A stretch of 64,000 nt of DNA from Caballeronia telluris (lineage in GTDB: Bacteria > Pseudomonadota > Gammaproteobacteria > Burkholderiales > Burkholderiaceae), in contig NZ_FCNZ02000006.1 of the NCBI RefSeq assembly GCF_001544495.1, positions 124,001-188,000 of the forward strand, given 5' to 3'. The translations under genes were made by a program, and so were the position numbers. This document shows positions 23,980 through 33,578 of the stretch, one piece after another (the stretch's first letter is position 1; every line of letters starts with the position of its first letter). Under the pieces are notes generated by a model. That model did no database searches and was not told the DNA's origin. It saw nothing but the letters and a program-made list of their open reading frames with translations.

Positions 23980-24801
23980 TTATTCTTCCGATCTCGCCAG
24001 ACGCTCGATCATCGCGATGCCCGCAGCCGGATTGATCGCCTTGTATCCGCTAATGACGTAGAGATAGACATCGCGCGGCGTTTCCTTCGCCGGCGGCGCC
24101 GTAACGGTTTCGAGTCCCTCGGGAATGCCGCCCGACGCCCACACGCGCGCGCGTTCCGTCCACAGATCGAGCTGCTTCTTCGGATAGCCCAGCCGATGCT
24201 TCTCCTCGGTGCCCATGATGCGCGCGTAGACGAATGGCGCCGTCGGGTCCGCGATCTGCGGATACTTCGAATCGCCCGCCATCACGATCGCGACGCCGTA
24301 CTTGCGTGCGAGCGCCACGAACGCCTGATCGCGAAAGCTCTCATGCCGCACTTCGACCGCATGCCGAATCGACCGGCCTTCGACGCGCTTCGGCAACAAC
24401 GCGAGGAAGCCTTCGAAGTCCTCGGCGTCGAACTGCTTGGTCGGAGCGAACTGCCAGTTCACGGGACCGAGCTTGTCCTTCAGTTCGAGCACACCGCTCG
24501 CGAAGAACCGTTCGATCGAGTCGCCTGCCTCTGAGAGCACGCGCCGGTTCGTCGCGAAGCGCGGCGCCTTGAGCGAGAACACGAAATCGTCGGGGGTTTC
24601 GTCATGCCATTTCACGAAGCTGGCCGGTTTCTGCGATCCATAGAACGTGCCGTTGATTTCGATGCTGTTCAGCTGGCGGCTCGCGTATTCGAGTTCGCGC
24701 TTTTGCGCGAGCCCTTCCGGATAGAACGTTCCGCGCCACGGCTCGAACGTCCATCCGCCGATGCCGATTCTGATGTGTGTCTTCTTCTTTGCGGTTGCCA
24801 T
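23980..24801 (-). CDS. DUF72 family protein (YecE-like)
   Basis: This 273-residue protein has the DUF72 signature start 'IRIGIGGWTFEPWRGTFYPEGLAQKRELEYAS' read in two parts, followed by 'SIEINGTFYGSQKPASFVKWHDETPDDFVFSLKAPR' features and 'HAVEVRHESF'. The family has a TIM-barrel fold and no agreed function. It lies upstream of the aldehyde dehydrogenase gene on the same strand, but a 178-bp gap with a candidate promoter suggests a separate unit. Confidence 0.88.
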   Translation of the reverse strand: MATAKKKTHIRIGIGGWTFEPWRGTFYPEGLAQKRELEYASRQLNSIEINGTFYGSQKPASFVKWHDETPDDFVFSLKAPRFATNRRVLSEAGDSIERFFASGVLELKDKLGPVNWQFAPTKQFDAEDFEGFLALLPKRVEGRSIRHAVEVRHESFRDQAFVALARKYGVAIVMAGDSKYPQIADPTAPFVYARIMGTEEKHRLGYPKKQLDLWTERARVWASGGIPEGLETVTAPPAKETPRDVYLYVISGYKAINPAAGIAMIERLARSEE

Positions 24802-25078
24802 CGATGATCGCTCGCTCTGACGTGAGATGTGCTCGAGTTTAAGGAATAAGCTGCAATCGTGTGAGCGTCGACTTTGGCGACGTGCTCGCCGTTCTGCGCA
24901 AAATTCTCAACTGACTGAAAAACTTAGCGCCGTACTTAAGCGACGCGCGCCGACTCAAGGCCGTCAGGCATGACGTTGGCGCCCGCGCGCGCGATGGCAT
25001 GCACGATGCTTTGACTCGGATAACCCCCATACGGACGCGACGCGCCTCAGCGGCCGGGCAAGCCAACGGAGCCGTGCC

Positions 25079-25375
25079 ATGCACAGAACCATCGAACCTC
25101 ACGATCTCGACCACATCGATTTATCGCACTATCAGGTGATTCAGGTCTCGGACGGCCACCACAGCGTCGTCATCTGGGAAGGGCCGTTGCCACTCGGCGA
25201 CCTGCGGGCGGGCGAAGTGCGCCCGTCACTCACCGATTCCGCGTCGACGCTGACGATAAGCGTCCCCAATCCGCTCGACGCCGGACGCCGCCGCGACATC
25301 TGCCAGCATGTGTGGTCGCGGGTGACGGGGCGGCGTGCGGCCGCGCATGCGCCACGACGCGCGCGGCAAGGATGA
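25079..25375 (+). CDS. Small hypothetical protein
   Basis: The reading frame gives 98 residues with an acidic, polar first part ('HDLDHIDLSHYQVIQVSDGHH') and a basic tail. The ATG has GGAG eight bases upstream and codon use looks typical for the region. I recognise no domain and see no signal peptide or membrane segment. The 277-bp gap before it, after the DUF72 gene start, shows nothing I can name. Confidence 0.5.
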   Translation: MHRTIEPHDLDHIDLSHYQVIQVSDGHHSVVIWEGPLPLGDLRAGEVRPSLTDSASTLTISVPNPLDAGRRRDICQHVWSRVTGRRAAAHAPRRARQG

Positions 25376-25487
25376 CGGCACGGCGCGCTTGTCGAAGACA
25401 AAAACGAACGACCGCGCGACAAAAATCTTGGCAGGCACGACGGAATGACTAAACTCTAGACATTTCGACTCCAGCCAGGACGCGCGG

Positions 25488-26342
25488 ATGATCACACCAG
25501 CACAGCCGGCGGTGAAAAGGACAACGCGAAAGAGCCGCCCAGGCGCGCTCGCTGTGCTTGTACTGTTCCTTACCCTCGCGTCGCACGTGCACGCCGAGCG
25601 CGTCTGGATCGTCGCCGGACCGAGCGATCCGAGCGTCTCGGGCATCGCGAAGAAAGCCGAACCGCTCTACCGGTCGGTGCCCGATGGCTTCGTCATCCAG
25701 ACCGCGGACTGCGGCGACAAGCAAAACGTCTTCATGTGGGTCGGCGCGACGGCCAACGCCGACAAGCCCGCGCTCGCGGCGCGCCTGCGCATCCGGCAGA
25801 CCGTCCCGGATGCCTACATGCGGCTCTGCGACGTCCGACCCGGATCGCTGGTCGCGCTGCGCATGAGCGTCGTCGACCGGTCGATCGGACTCTTGCCCGA
25901 CAACGCCGCCAACTGGGAAGCAGGCGACCGCCTCTCGCTCCTGCGTCCGCTGCCGGACGGGCGCAGCCTCGTCATCGTCCGCTACTTCGCCAACGATCCC
26001 AGCGATCCTTTCGGCGGCAAACGCGAACGCGTGGTGCTGGTCAACCGTGGCGGCAAGCGCGTCGCGCTGGACAACGACTGCGTCAATCCATCGGATGCGA
26101 TTGCGCAGCACGGCTATGTCGCCTTCGAATGCGTGCGGGGCCTCGCCTCGGACAACGTGGTCCACGGCGTCGCGGTCTTCGACGATTCCGGCGCGAAGCT
26201 CTTCGAAGCAAGCCGCTGCCGCGATCCGAAGTGGGCCGGCGAGCGGGTGCTGGCGTGCGATTCCGAAGTCGTCGACGCAAACGGGCAGTTGCAATTCCGC
26301 CGGAAGCGCATCGCCGTGCCGGGCGGCCGCGAACTGATGTAG
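25488..26342 (+). CDS. Secreted hypothetical protein
   Basis: The 284-residue protein begins with a clear signal peptide: a basic start, the hydrophobic core 'GALAVLVLFLTLA', and 'HVHA' before the likely cleavage near residue 36. The mature part has four or more cysteines ('TADCGDKQNVFMW', 'MRLCDV', 'DNDCVNPSD', 'FECVRG', 'ASRCRDPKW') that could form disulfides in the periplasm, and repeated beta-strand-like blocks. I do not recognise the family. AGGA precedes the ATG. Confidence 0.7.
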   Translation: MITPAQPAVKRTTRKSRPGALAVLVLFLTLASHVHAERVWIVAGPSDPSVSGIAKKAEPLYRSVPDGFVIQTADCGDKQNVFMWVGATANADKPALAARLRIRQTVPDAYMRLCDVRPGSLVALRMSVVDRSIGLLPDNAANWEAGDRLSLLRPLPDGRSLVIVRYFANDPSDPFGGKRERVVLVNRGGKRVALDNDCVNPSDAIAQHGYVAFECVRGLASDNVVHGVAVFDDSGAKLFEASRCRDPKWAGERVLACDSEVVDANGQLQFRRKRIAVPGGRELM

Positions 26343-26354
26343 CGGCGCGCAGCC

Positions 26355-26379
26355 TGCAACGATCGGAACGTTCGTTGCA
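26355..26379. repeat. Inverted repeat after the secreted hypothetical gene
   Basis: TGCAACGA and TCGTTGCA pair across nine bases (TCGGAACGT), beginning 13 bp after the stop codon at 26342. No U-run follows. It could be a weak 3' hairpin or a protein site upstream of the next small gene. Confidence 0.35.
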
Positions 26380-26532
26380 CAAAACTACCGCTTTTGGTAT
26401 CGGTGACGAAACGATGAGCGCGGCCACGGCGTGTCGTTTTGGTTTCCTATAATCGGATCATCGGCGTTCCTGCGGCGGGTGATTCGCGCAGTGCCCGCTC
26501 TGGTCACGCTCCACGTTGCGCGGAGGTCTCAC

Positions 26533-26760
26533 ATGAAGCTGGAACGCCTCAAACCGGAAGCCACGGCGGAACAGCGGCTCGTCGTGCGCAACAAGTTGCG
26601 CGTGCTGCTCGCCGCCATCGGCACGCTCGCCGCGGTAGTCGGCATCGGCATTGCGGTCAATGGATTGCTTGAATTCAACGAGAGGAAGGTGATCATCGGC
26701 GCATGCGTGATCGTGTTCTCGACAGTCATGTATATCGTGATGCTGTCCCGCGCCAGCTAG
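26533..26760 (+). CDS. Small two-helix inner membrane protein
   Basis: This 75-residue protein has a charged N-terminus and two membrane helices ('LRVLLAAIGTLAAVVGIGIAV' split near residues 24-44, and 'VIIGACVIVFSTVMYIVML' near 53-72). ATG 26533 has GGAGG upstream; an earlier in-frame ATG at 26431 lacks such a site and would add a 34-residue lead. The function is unknown. A rho-independent terminator follows about 95 bp downstream. Confidence 0.6.
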   Translation: MKLERLKPEATAEQRLVVRNKLRVLLAAIGTLAAVVGIGIAVNGLLEFNERKVIIGACVIVFSTVMYIVMLSRAS

Positions 26761-26853
26761 CGCACGATCCATCATGTCGTGAGGTATTACGAAGCGCCGC
26801 GCGGACACGGATTCCATTCGCCGCACGCTCGGTTTTCGCACCATCTTTCATCG

Positions 26854-26878
26854 AAAACGCCTTGATTGAGGCGTTTTT
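26854..26878 (+). terminator. Rho-independent terminator
   Basis: The stem AAAACGCC/GGCGTTTT with an 8-nt loop (TTGATTGA) ends in a T-run. It closes the transcript of the small membrane protein before the HPP-family gene. Confidence 0.75.
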
Positions 26879-27022
26879 ATCATCAATCGGCACATATCAG
26901 GGAAAACGCCAACAGGCATTTCCCTGCCCTTTCCGGCCGGCGCGACCCCGCGACTTTATGTCACAATGCCATATATTTCATACGGTATCGCACCGCCCTT
27001 TTCGCCGAATCGATATCTCTAG

Positions 27023-28186
27023 ATGCGCCCCGTTCTCGCTCGCTGGATCGCCAGTTTCGTCCCTTCGCCGGTTGCCGTGAAATGGCCCGAGCGCCTGCGC
27101 TCGGGCCTCGGCGCGCTGCTCGGCATCGCGTTCACGGGCGGCTCCATGCTGTTGCTGCTCGGCCCCTCGGCGAACATTCCGCTCCTCGTCGCGCCAATGG
27201 GCGCCTCGGCCGTGCTGCTCTTCGCGGTGCCGGCCAGTCCGCTCGCGCAACCGTGGTCGATCATCGGCGGGAATCTGGTGTCCGCGACGGTCGGCGTCGC
27301 CTGCGCGACCTTGATCGCCGACCCCATCGACGCCGCCGCGCTCGCCATCGCCATCGCGATCTGCGCGATGTTCGCGTTGCGCTGCGTGCATCCGCCGTCC
27401 GGCGCGGTCGCGCTCACCGCCGTGCTGGGCGGCCCGTCGATTCACTCGCTCGGCTTTCGTTTCGTGCTGGAACCCATCGCGCTGCAATCGTTCGCGTTGC
27501 TCACGGCGGCGATCGTCTTCCACGCGCTGACGGGCCATCGCTATCCGCACGCCGCCGGGCAAAACGCCGCGAAGGCGCAGGCCGCCGGCCACCCGCCCGC
27601 GAACCCGGGCTTCACGCGCGCCGATCTCGACGCCGTGCTCGCGCGGCGCGACGAATTGCTCGACATCGATCCGGCGGATCTCGAATCGGTCGTCAACGAG
27701 GCGCAGATGCGGGCGTACGTCCGCACCTTCGACGAACTGACCTGCGCCGACATCATGTCGCACCCGGTCGCGTCCATTTTCGCCACGACGACCGCCGCCA
27801 CCGCCTCGGATCTGCTGAGCCGGCGCGCGGTGAAGGCGTTGCCGGTCGTCGATACGACTCAGCGCGTGATCGGCATCGTCACGCGCGCGGACCTGATGCA
27901 GTACGGCTCGGGCGGCGCGCTCTCGGCCCTGTTCCGCCTGCCGGCGCGCTGGCTCGCGAACGACGACGAGGCGACCCGCACCGCCGGCGCGTTGATGACC
28001 ACCGACGTCTGCACGATCTCGGCCGCGACGCCCATCACCGAACTGGTGCCGATCTTCGCGAACTTCGGCCATCACCATATTCCGGTGCTCGACGGCCAGG
28101 AAAGGCTCGTCGGGATGATTACCCAGGCCGACGTGATCGCGGGCCTCTACCGGCAGACCCAGCAGCAAAGCAGACAGGCCGCCTGA
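27023..28186 (+). CDS. HPP-family membrane protein with tandem CBS domains
   Basis: The 387-residue protein has about five membrane segments in its first 170 residues and the family signature 'CVHPPSGAVALTAVLGG' near residue 130. The C-terminal part is a CBS pair: 'TCADIMSHPVASI...' to 'RVIGIVTRADLM' (about 235-290) and 'AGALMTTDVCTIS' to 'ERLVGMITQADVI' (about 318-380). HPP proteins are thought to move small anions (nitrite in chloroplasts and cyanobacteria); CBS pairs sense adenine nucleotides. The substrate here is unknown. A MarR regulator and a ClC channel gene, also with CBS domains, follow. Confidence 0.88.
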   Translation: MRPVLARWIASFVPSPVAVKWPERLRSGLGALLGIAFTGGSMLLLLGPSANIPLLVAPMGASAVLLFAVPASPLAQPWSIIGGNLVSATVGVACATLIADPIDAAALAIAIAICAMFALRCVHPPSGAVALTAVLGGPSIHSLGFRFVLEPIALQSFALLTAAIVFHALTGHRYPHAAGQNAAKAQAAGHPPANPGFTRADLDAVLARRDELLDIDPADLESVVNEAQMRAYVRTFDELTCADIMSHPVASIFATTTAATASDLLSRRAVKALPVVDTTQRVIGIVTRADLMQYGSGGALSALFRLPARWLANDDEATRTAGALMTTDVCTISAATPITELVPIFANFGHHHIPVLDGQERLVGMITQADVIAGLYRQTQQQSRQAA

Positions 28187-28226
28187 AGCGAACGGCGTCG
28201 CCACGGCGCTTCTGCTGCGTCCATTC

Positions 28227-28243
28227 ATATCATGTTGTGATAT
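28227..28243. promoter_or_regulatory. Candidate MarR operator
   Basis: The 17-bp palindrome ATATCA-TGTTG-TGATAT lies 31 bp before the marR ATG, in an AT-rich stretch that probably holds the promoter. Its size and symmetry fit MarR-family sites, so autoregulation of marR and the ClC gene behind it is likely. Confidence 0.6.
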
Positions 28244-28274
28244 ATTTACCGTTTGCACTTTTCAAGACATCACG

Positions 28275-28700
28275 ATGAAAGAACTCGTCCGCGCGCCGGC
28301 CCGCAGCCTGGCGAAGAAGGACTTCGAACAGCTATCCGAGTTTCGCTATCAGATGCGGCGCTTCGAGCGCTTCTCGGAGAACGCCGCGCAGGGCGAGGGC
28401 ATCACGCCTTTGCAATATCTGCTGCTCCTGCATATTCGCGGCTACCCCGGCCGCGACTGGGCGACGGTCGGCGAACTGGCCGAGCGCCTGCAGGCGCAGC
28501 ATCACGGCGTCGTCGCGTTGGTGTCGCGCTGCGAGGCGCTCGGGCTCGTCAGGCGTAAGGTCAGCGAAACGGACCGCCGGCAGGTGGAAGTGCATCTGGA
28601 AAAGCCCGGCGAGAAAGTGCTGGCACGGCTGGCCGAATTACATCGCGCGGAATTGAAGTCGCTGCAGGGCGCTTTCCGCGTGCCGCAGATCGATTACTAG
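28275..28700 (+). CDS. MarR-family transcriptional regulator
   Basis: The 141-residue protein has the winged-helix core of MarR regulators: 'TPLQYLLLLHIRGYPG', the recognition helix 'TVGELAERLQAQHHGVVALVSRCEALGLV', and the wing 'RRKVSETDRRQVEVHLEKPG' (each read as separate elements). It probably binds the palindrome at 28227-28243. Its stop is 6 bp before the ClC gene, so the two are one operon and an ionic or acid-stress signal is plausible. The ligand is unknown. Confidence 0.9.
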   Translation: MKELVRAPARSLAKKDFEQLSEFRYQMRRFERFSENAAQGEGITPLQYLLLLHIRGYPGRDWATVGELAERLQAQHHGVVALVSRCEALGLVRRKVSETDRRQVEVHLEKPGEKVLARLAELHRAELKSLQGAFRVPQIDY

Positions 28701-28706
28701 ACCGCC

Positions 28707-30476
28707 ATGAGTCTCCATTCCACAAAACGCGACTTTGCCGCCAACGCGCGACTTCCCGGCATTTCGGCGCTCGCAGCGGTAATCGGCGGCGTCAGCACGC
28801 TCGCGGCGTTCGTCCTGCTCAGCGTCATCCATCTGTTCACGAACCTCTTCTTTTTCGGCAGCTTTTCGTTCGCCGACCGCTCGCCCGCCAGTAACACGCT
28901 CGGGCTCTGGGTGCTCGTCGTGCCGGTCGCGGGCGGACTCATCGTCGGATTGATGGCGCGCTACGGCTCGGAAAAAATTCGCGGACACGGCATTCCCGAA
29001 GCAATCGAAGCCATTTTGTTCGGCAAGAGCCGGATGTCGCCGAAGGTGGCCGTCTTGAAGCCGCTGTCGTCCGGCATCGTGATCGGCAGCGGCGGGCCGT
29101 TCGGCGCCGAAGGTCCGATCATCATGACGGGCGGCGCGCTCGGCTCGCTGATCGCGCAATGCGTGAAGCTCACGTCGGCCGAGCGCAAGACGCTGCTCGT
29201 CGCGGGCGCGGCCGCCGGCATGACCGCGGTGTTCGGCACGCCGGTCGCGGCCGTGCTGCTCGCGGTCGAACTGCTGCTCTTCGAATGGCGTCCGCGCAGT
29301 TTCCTGCCGGTCGCGCTTGCGTGCGCGGTCGCGGGCTTCGCGCGGGTCGCGTTCTTCGGACAGGGACCGCTCTTTCCGCTCGTCACCGCGCCGCCGGACG
29401 GGCTTTCGCTCGTGTCGTGCGTCGTCGCGGGGCTGCTTTCCGGCGCGCTGGCGTCCGGACTTTCGGCCGCGCTCTACAAGACCGAAGACCTCTTCGGCCG
29501 GCTCCCGATCCACTGGATGTGGTGGCCGGCGCTCGGCGGCGTGATCGTCGGCATCGGCGGATACATCGAGCCGCGCGCGCTCGGCGTCGGCTACGACGTG
29601 ATCGGCGATTTGCTGCACGGGCACGTCGCGTTGCAGATCGCCGTGGCGATTCTGGCGGTGAAGGCCGTGATGTGGGTCGTCGCGCTCGGCTCGGGGACGT
29701 CGGGCGGCGTGCTCGCGCCGCTCCTGATGCTCGGCGCCGGACTCGGCACGGTGCTCGCGCCGGTCCTGCCGGGCGGCGAGCCGGCGCTCTGGCCGCTCGT
29801 CTGCATGGCCGCGACGCTCGGCGCCACGCTCGGCGCGCCGCTCACCGCGATCGTCTTCGCGTTCGGCCTCACGCACGACGTCAACGCGCTGCTGCCGCTG
29901 CTCGCCGCGACGCTCGTCGCGCACGGCTTCGCGACGGTCGTCATGAAGCGCTCGATCATGACGGAGAAGATCGCGCGTCGCGGTTATCACATCTATCGCG
30001 AATACGGCGTCGATCCGCTCGAACGGCATCACGTGGACGAGGTGATGTCGACCGCCGTTCAGACGATCGACGCCGGCCTCACGGTCGGCGACGCGCTCGT
30101 GCAGTACTTCGGCGCGGGGCAAACGCATCGCGCGTATCCGGCGGTGCGCGATGGCGCGGTGCTGGGCATGGTTGAGCGGGGCATGCTCGATGGCGATCCT
30201 GATGTGACCGTCGCCGATCTCCTGCGTGGCCGCACACCGGTCGTCGCGCTGCCGCACGAGACCTGCCGGCTCGTTGCGACCCGGCTCGCCGTGCACGGGC
30301 TGGAGCGGCTGCCGGTCGTCGCGGACAACGGGACGCGGCGTCTGGTCGGCATCGTGGCGCGCAGCGATCTCGTCAAGCCATCGCTCGCTCACTTCGACGA
30401 AGAACACAAGCGCGAGCGGTTCCGGCGCATCGCCGTGCCGACGCTCGCTCGCCGCCGGCGCCTCCCGCGCGCCTGA
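28707..30476 (+). CDS. ClC-family chloride channel/transporter with C-terminal CBS domains
   Basis: This 589-residue protein has the ClC fold over about residues 20-430 and a CBS pair at about 445-560. The anion-path motif reads 'GSGGPFGAEGP' (residues 127-137), keeping the gating glutamate at residue 135, as in Cl-/H+ exchangers, with Ala in place of the usual Arg before it. A second conserved loop, 'GSGTSGGVLAPLLMLGAGLG', is present. CBS domains in bacterial ClCs bind nucleotides. It follows marR by 6 bp and is closed by a terminator. Exchanger versus channel cannot be settled from this. Confidence 0.92.
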   Translation: MSLHSTKRDFAANARLPGISALAAVIGGVSTLAAFVLLSVIHLFTNLFFFGSFSFADRSPASNTLGLWVLVVPVAGGLIVGLMARYGSEKIRGHGIPEAIEAILFGKSRMSPKVAVLKPLSSGIVIGSGGPFGAEGPIIMTGGALGSLIAQCVKLTSAERKTLLVAGAAAGMTAVFGTPVAAVLLAVELLLFEWRPRSFLPVALACAVAGFARVAFFGQGPLFPLVTAPPDGLSLVSCVVAGLLSGALASGLSAALYKTEDLFGRLPIHWMWWPALGGVIVGIGGYIEPRALGVGYDVIGDLLHGHVALQIAVAILAVKAVMWVVALGSGTSGGVLAPLLMLGAGLGTVLAPVLPGGEPALWPLVCMAATLGATLGAPLTAIVFAFGLTHDVNALLPLLAATLVAHGFATVVMKRSIMTEKIARRGYHIYREYGVDPLERHHVDEVMSTAVQTIDAGLTVGDALVQYFGAGQTHRAYPAVRDGAVLGMVERGMLDGDPDVTVADLLRGRTPVVALPHETCRLVATRLAVHGLERLPVVADNGTRRLVGIVARSDLVKPSLAHFDEEHKRERFRRIAVPTLARRRRLPRA

Positions 30477-30480
30477 CCGG

Positions 30481-30500
30481 AAAGGGCGCCAGCCCTTTTC
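30481..30500 (+). terminator. Rho-independent terminator after the ClC gene
   Basis: AAAGGGC/GCCCTTT with a GCCA loop and TTTTC at the 3' side begins five bases after the ClC stop codon. Confidence 0.65.
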
Positions 30501-30686
30501 TGCGATGCGGCACTTGATGCGCCGCAAGACAAGCTCTCCGTGCTATTTGTCCGCGACGCGACTACCCTCTTTTCAGCCACGCGCGGCATTCAACGCACGA
30601 ATCCAACCTTCGTCTCCGATTTAACTTCCGTGCCCGCTCCGCGTGGGGATTTCCCTCCTTTACGCGCGGCCGCCCATGGTATTAAA

Positions 30687-30703
30687 TAAATCAACTTGAT
30701 TTA
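30687..30703. promoter_or_regulatory. Candidate ROK-regulator operator
   Basis: The 17-bp palindrome TAAATCA-ACT-TGATTTA sits 41 bp before the GTG start of the ROK regulator, in the most AT-rich part of the 267-bp gap. It is a good candidate for autoregulation and control of the sugar importer genes. Confidence 0.55.
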
Positions 30704-30743
30704 ATTAATCAAAAAGCCAACGGTCCAGACCCGGAGGAACCGC

Positions 30744-31994
30744 GTGAGAAGTCCCCACATCGGCCAGGGCAGCAATTCGGCCAACGTGCGCCGCTATAAC
30801 GAGCGCCTGCTGTTGCAGGCGTTGCGCCGCACCGAGCCCGCCTCGAAAGCCGATCTCGCGCGCCACGCGAATCTGACCAGCACGGCCGTCGGCAGCATCA
30901 TCGAATCGTTGAACAAAGCGGGCCTGATCGAATTCTCGGGACGGCGCCTCGACGGCCAGCGCGGCCAGCCCGCCTCGCTGATCCGGCTCGATCCGCGCGG
31001 CGCGTTCGGCATCGGCGTGCGGCTCAACCGCACGAGTCTCGAAACCGTGCTGGTCAATTTCGCCGGCGCCGTGCTCGCGCGCGCCTCCTACGACATGGTG
31101 CTGCCGCATCCGGACGAAGTCCTCGCGATCCTTCAGCGCGACATCGAAACGCTGCTCAAGCACCTGAGCCCGGGCGAGCGGGAACGGCTCGCGGGCGTCG
31201 GCCTCGCGCAACCCTTCAATCTCGGCAGCTGGCTGCGCGAACTCGGCCTGCCGACCGATACCTTCCGCGCCTGGGACGAAATCAACTTCCCGGCCGAACT
31301 CGGCCGCGTGCTGGGTCTGCCGGTGTTCAACGAAAACGACGGCAACTCGGCCGCCATCGCCGAACTGTTCTACGGCTACGGCCGCCATTGCGACGACTTC
31401 ATCTATCTGTTTCTCGGCTCGGCGATCGGCGCGGGGATCGCGGTCGACGGCGACTGTCTGCGCGGCGTGTCCGGCAACGCGGGCGACATCGGCGTGATGC
31501 CGGTCGCGCCGAGCCGCCTGCCGTCGGCGCCGCAACCGGCCAGGCAATGGGACATCCTGATCTCGCGCGCGTCGCTGAACGCGCTCGCGCGGCACCTTCG
31601 CTACTGCGGCGAGGCGGTCGAAACGCGTGCCGATCTCGAAGCCTGCATCGCGCGTCGCGTTCCGGCGATCGACGAGTGGATCGAAGATTGCGTGGACGCC
31701 CTCGCTCCGGCGCTGCGCTCGATGCTCTGCGTGCTGGACGTGCCGGTGGTCGTGCTCGACGCCGACGTGGACGCGGGTCTGCTCGACACGCTGATCGAAC
31801 GTCTGCGCGGCACGATGGCGGCCAACGCGCCCGAATCGCGCGGCCTGCCGGTGCTCGCACGCGGCTCGTTCGGCCGCGACGCGGGCGCGATCGGCGCGGC
31901 GACGCTGCCGATGTTCTTCAACTTTTCTCCGCGCGCGGGGATTCTCAAGGGCGCCGGCGCCCATACGAATGAGGTGAGTCATGTCCAGTCCTGA
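30744..31994 (+). CDS. ROK-family transcriptional regulator of a sugar importer
   Basis: The 416-residue protein has an N-terminal helix-turn-helix (about residues 18-75, '[23 protein letters not shown]' over two helices) and a ROK sugar-binding fold ('[18 protein letters not shown]', '[17 protein letters not shown]'). The start is GTG with GGAGGAAC upstream. The zinc motif usual in NagC/Mlc-type ROK proteins (GHxxV...CxCGxxGC) is absent: after '[11 protein letters not shown]' comes a proline-rich segment with no Cys. Its end overlaps the ABC ATPase start by 14 bp, so it is the first gene of the importer operon and most likely its sugar-responsive regulator. Confidence 0.87.
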   Translation: MRSPHIGQGSNSANVRRYNERLLLQALRRTEPASKADLARHANLTSTAVGSIIESLNKAGLIEFSGRRLDGQRGQPASLIRLDPRGAFGIGVRLNRTSLETVLVNFAGAVLARASYDMVLPHPDEVLAILQRDIETLLKHLSPGERERLAGVGLAQPFNLGSWLRELGLPTDTFRAWDEINFPAELGRVLGLPVFNENDGNSAAIAELFYGYGRHCDDFIYLFLGSAIGAGIAVDGDCLRGVSGNAGDIGVMPVAPSRLPSAPQPARQWDILISRASLNALARHLRYCGEAVETRADLEACIARRVPAIDEWIEDCVDALAPALRSMLCVLDVPVVVLDADVDAGLLDTLIERLRGTMAANAPESRGLPVLARGSFGRDAGAIGAATLPMFFNFSPRAGILKGAGAHTNEVSHVQS

Positions 31995-33537
31995 ACCGAG
32001 GCCCGATGCGCGGCCCGTGCTGCTCGAAATGCGCGGCATCAGCAAGACGTTTCCGGGTGTCCGCGCGCTCGACAACGTGCGCCTCACGGTGCATCCGGGC
32101 GAAGTGCACTCGCTGATGGGCGAAAACGGCGCCGGCAAATCGACGCTGATGAAGATCCTGTCGGGCGCCTATCAGGCCGACGCGGGCGGGCAGATCCTGA
32201 TCGAAGGCAAGACGGTCGTGATCGACGGGCCGCTCGCCGCGAAGGATCTCGGCATCGCGGTGATCTATCAGGAACTGAGCCTCGCGCCGAATCTCTCGGT
32301 GGCGGAAAACATCCACGCGGGACGCGAACTGCGGCGCGGCCTCGGCCTCGTCGACCGGCCCGCGATGGAGCGCGGCTGCGAGGACGTGCTCAAGCGCCTC
32401 GGCGCCACGTTCAAGCCGCATACGCTCGTCGGCGATTTGTCGATTGCGGAGCAGCAGCTGGTCGAAATCGCCCGCGCGGTGCACGCGAAGGCGCGCATTC
32501 TCGTGATGGACGAGCCGACGACGCCGCTCTCGTCGCGCGAGACCGACCGTCTGTTCGAGCTGATCCGCCAGTTGCGCCAGGAAGGCCTCGCGATCATCTA
32601 CATCAGTCACCGGATGGCGGAGATCTATGAACTGTCCGACCGCGTGTCGGTGCTGCGCGACGGCGGCTATGTCGGCACGCTCGAACGCGCGGACCTGTCG
32701 GCGGAAAGCCTCGTGAAGATGATGGTCGGACGCGACATCTCCGGCTTCTACAAGAAGGAACACGCGCCCTACGATCCGGGCAAGGTCGTGCTGCAGGTGC
32801 GCGACGTCGCGGATGCGGGACGCGTGCGCGGTTGCAGCCTCGACCTGCATTCGGGCGAAGTGCTCGGCATCGCGGGACTGGTCGGCGCCGGGCGCACCGA
32901 ACTCGCGCGGCTGATCTACGGCGCGGAGCCGCGCACGCGTGGCGAGATCACCGTCGACGGCAAGAAGCTCAATCCGCGCACGCCGCGCGACTCGATCGAC
33001 GCCGGGCTCGTCTATCTCACCGAAGACCGCAAGGGCCAGGGCCTTTTTCTCGACATGAGCGTGCGCGACAACATCAACGTGTCGGTCGCGGGACGCGACG
33101 CGCGCATGGGCGTGCTCGATCTCGCGCGCGGCGCGACGCGCGCACGCGATGCGATTTCCTCGCTGACGATCCGCGTGCCGAGCCCGAAAGTGAACGCGGG
33201 CGCGCTCTCCGGCGGCAACCAGCAAAAGGTGCTGCTTTCGCGGCTGCTCGAAACCAAGCCGCGCGTGCTGATCCTCGACGAACCGACGCGCGGCGTCGAC
33301 ATCGGCGCGAAGTCGGAGATTTATCGAATCATCAACGAACTGGCGAAGACCGGTGTCGGCATCATCATCATTTCGAGCGAACTGCCGGAAGTGATCGGCA
33401 CCGCGGACCGCGTGCTCGTCATGCGCGAAGGGGAACTGGCCGGCGAACTCGGCGGCTATAGCGGCAAACCGATCTCGCAGGAAGCGATCATCGAACTCGC
33501 CACCGGGTCACGCCCCGCGCTCGGCGAGGCAGCCTGA
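31981..33537 (+). CDS. CUT2-type sugar ABC transporter ATPase (RbsA-like)
   Basis: This 518-residue protein has two ATP-binding cassettes in one chain, as in ribose, xylose and fructose importers. NBD1 has Walker A 'GENGAGKST' near residue 50, signature '[13 protein letters not shown]' and Walker B 'ILVMDEPT'. NBD2 has the degenerate loop '[10 protein letters not shown]' typical of this family, signature '[13 protein letters not shown]' and '[13 protein letters not shown]'. It powers the permease encoded 41 bp downstream. The sugar cannot be told from the ATPase. It overlaps the regulator gene by 14 bp. Confidence 0.93.
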   Translation: MSSPEPRPDARPVLLEMRGISKTFPGVRALDNVRLTVHPGEVHSLMGENGAGKSTLMKILSGAYQADAGGQILIEGKTVVIDGPLAAKDLGIAVIYQELSLAPNLSVAENIHAGRELRRGLGLVDRPAMERGCEDVLKRLGATFKPHTLVGDLSIAEQQLVEIARAVHAKARILVMDEPTTPLSSRETDRLFELIRQLRQEGLAIIYISHRMAEIYELSDRVSVLRDGGYVGTLERADLSAESLVKMMVGRDISGFYKKEHAPYDPGKVVLQVRDVADAGRVRGCSLDLHSGEVLGIAGLVGAGRTELARLIYGAEPRTRGEITVDGKKLNPRTPRDSIDAGLVYLTEDRKGQGLFLDMSVRDNINVSVAGRDARMGVLDLARGATRARDAISSLTIRVPSPKVNAGALSGGNQQKVLLSRLLETKPRVLILDEPTRGVDIGAKSEIYRIINELAKTGVGIIIISSELPEVIGTADRVLVMREGELAGELGGYSGKPISQEAIIELATGSRPALGEAA

Positions 33538-33578
33538 TACACACAGCGGCATACATAGAGACATCTTCGGAGGACGAC

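Noticed and set aside
24839..25114. 91-codon frame on the minus strand between the DUF72 and small hypothetical genes
   Set aside because: No ribosome site, no recognisable domain, and it overlaps the better supported plus-strand frame at 25079.
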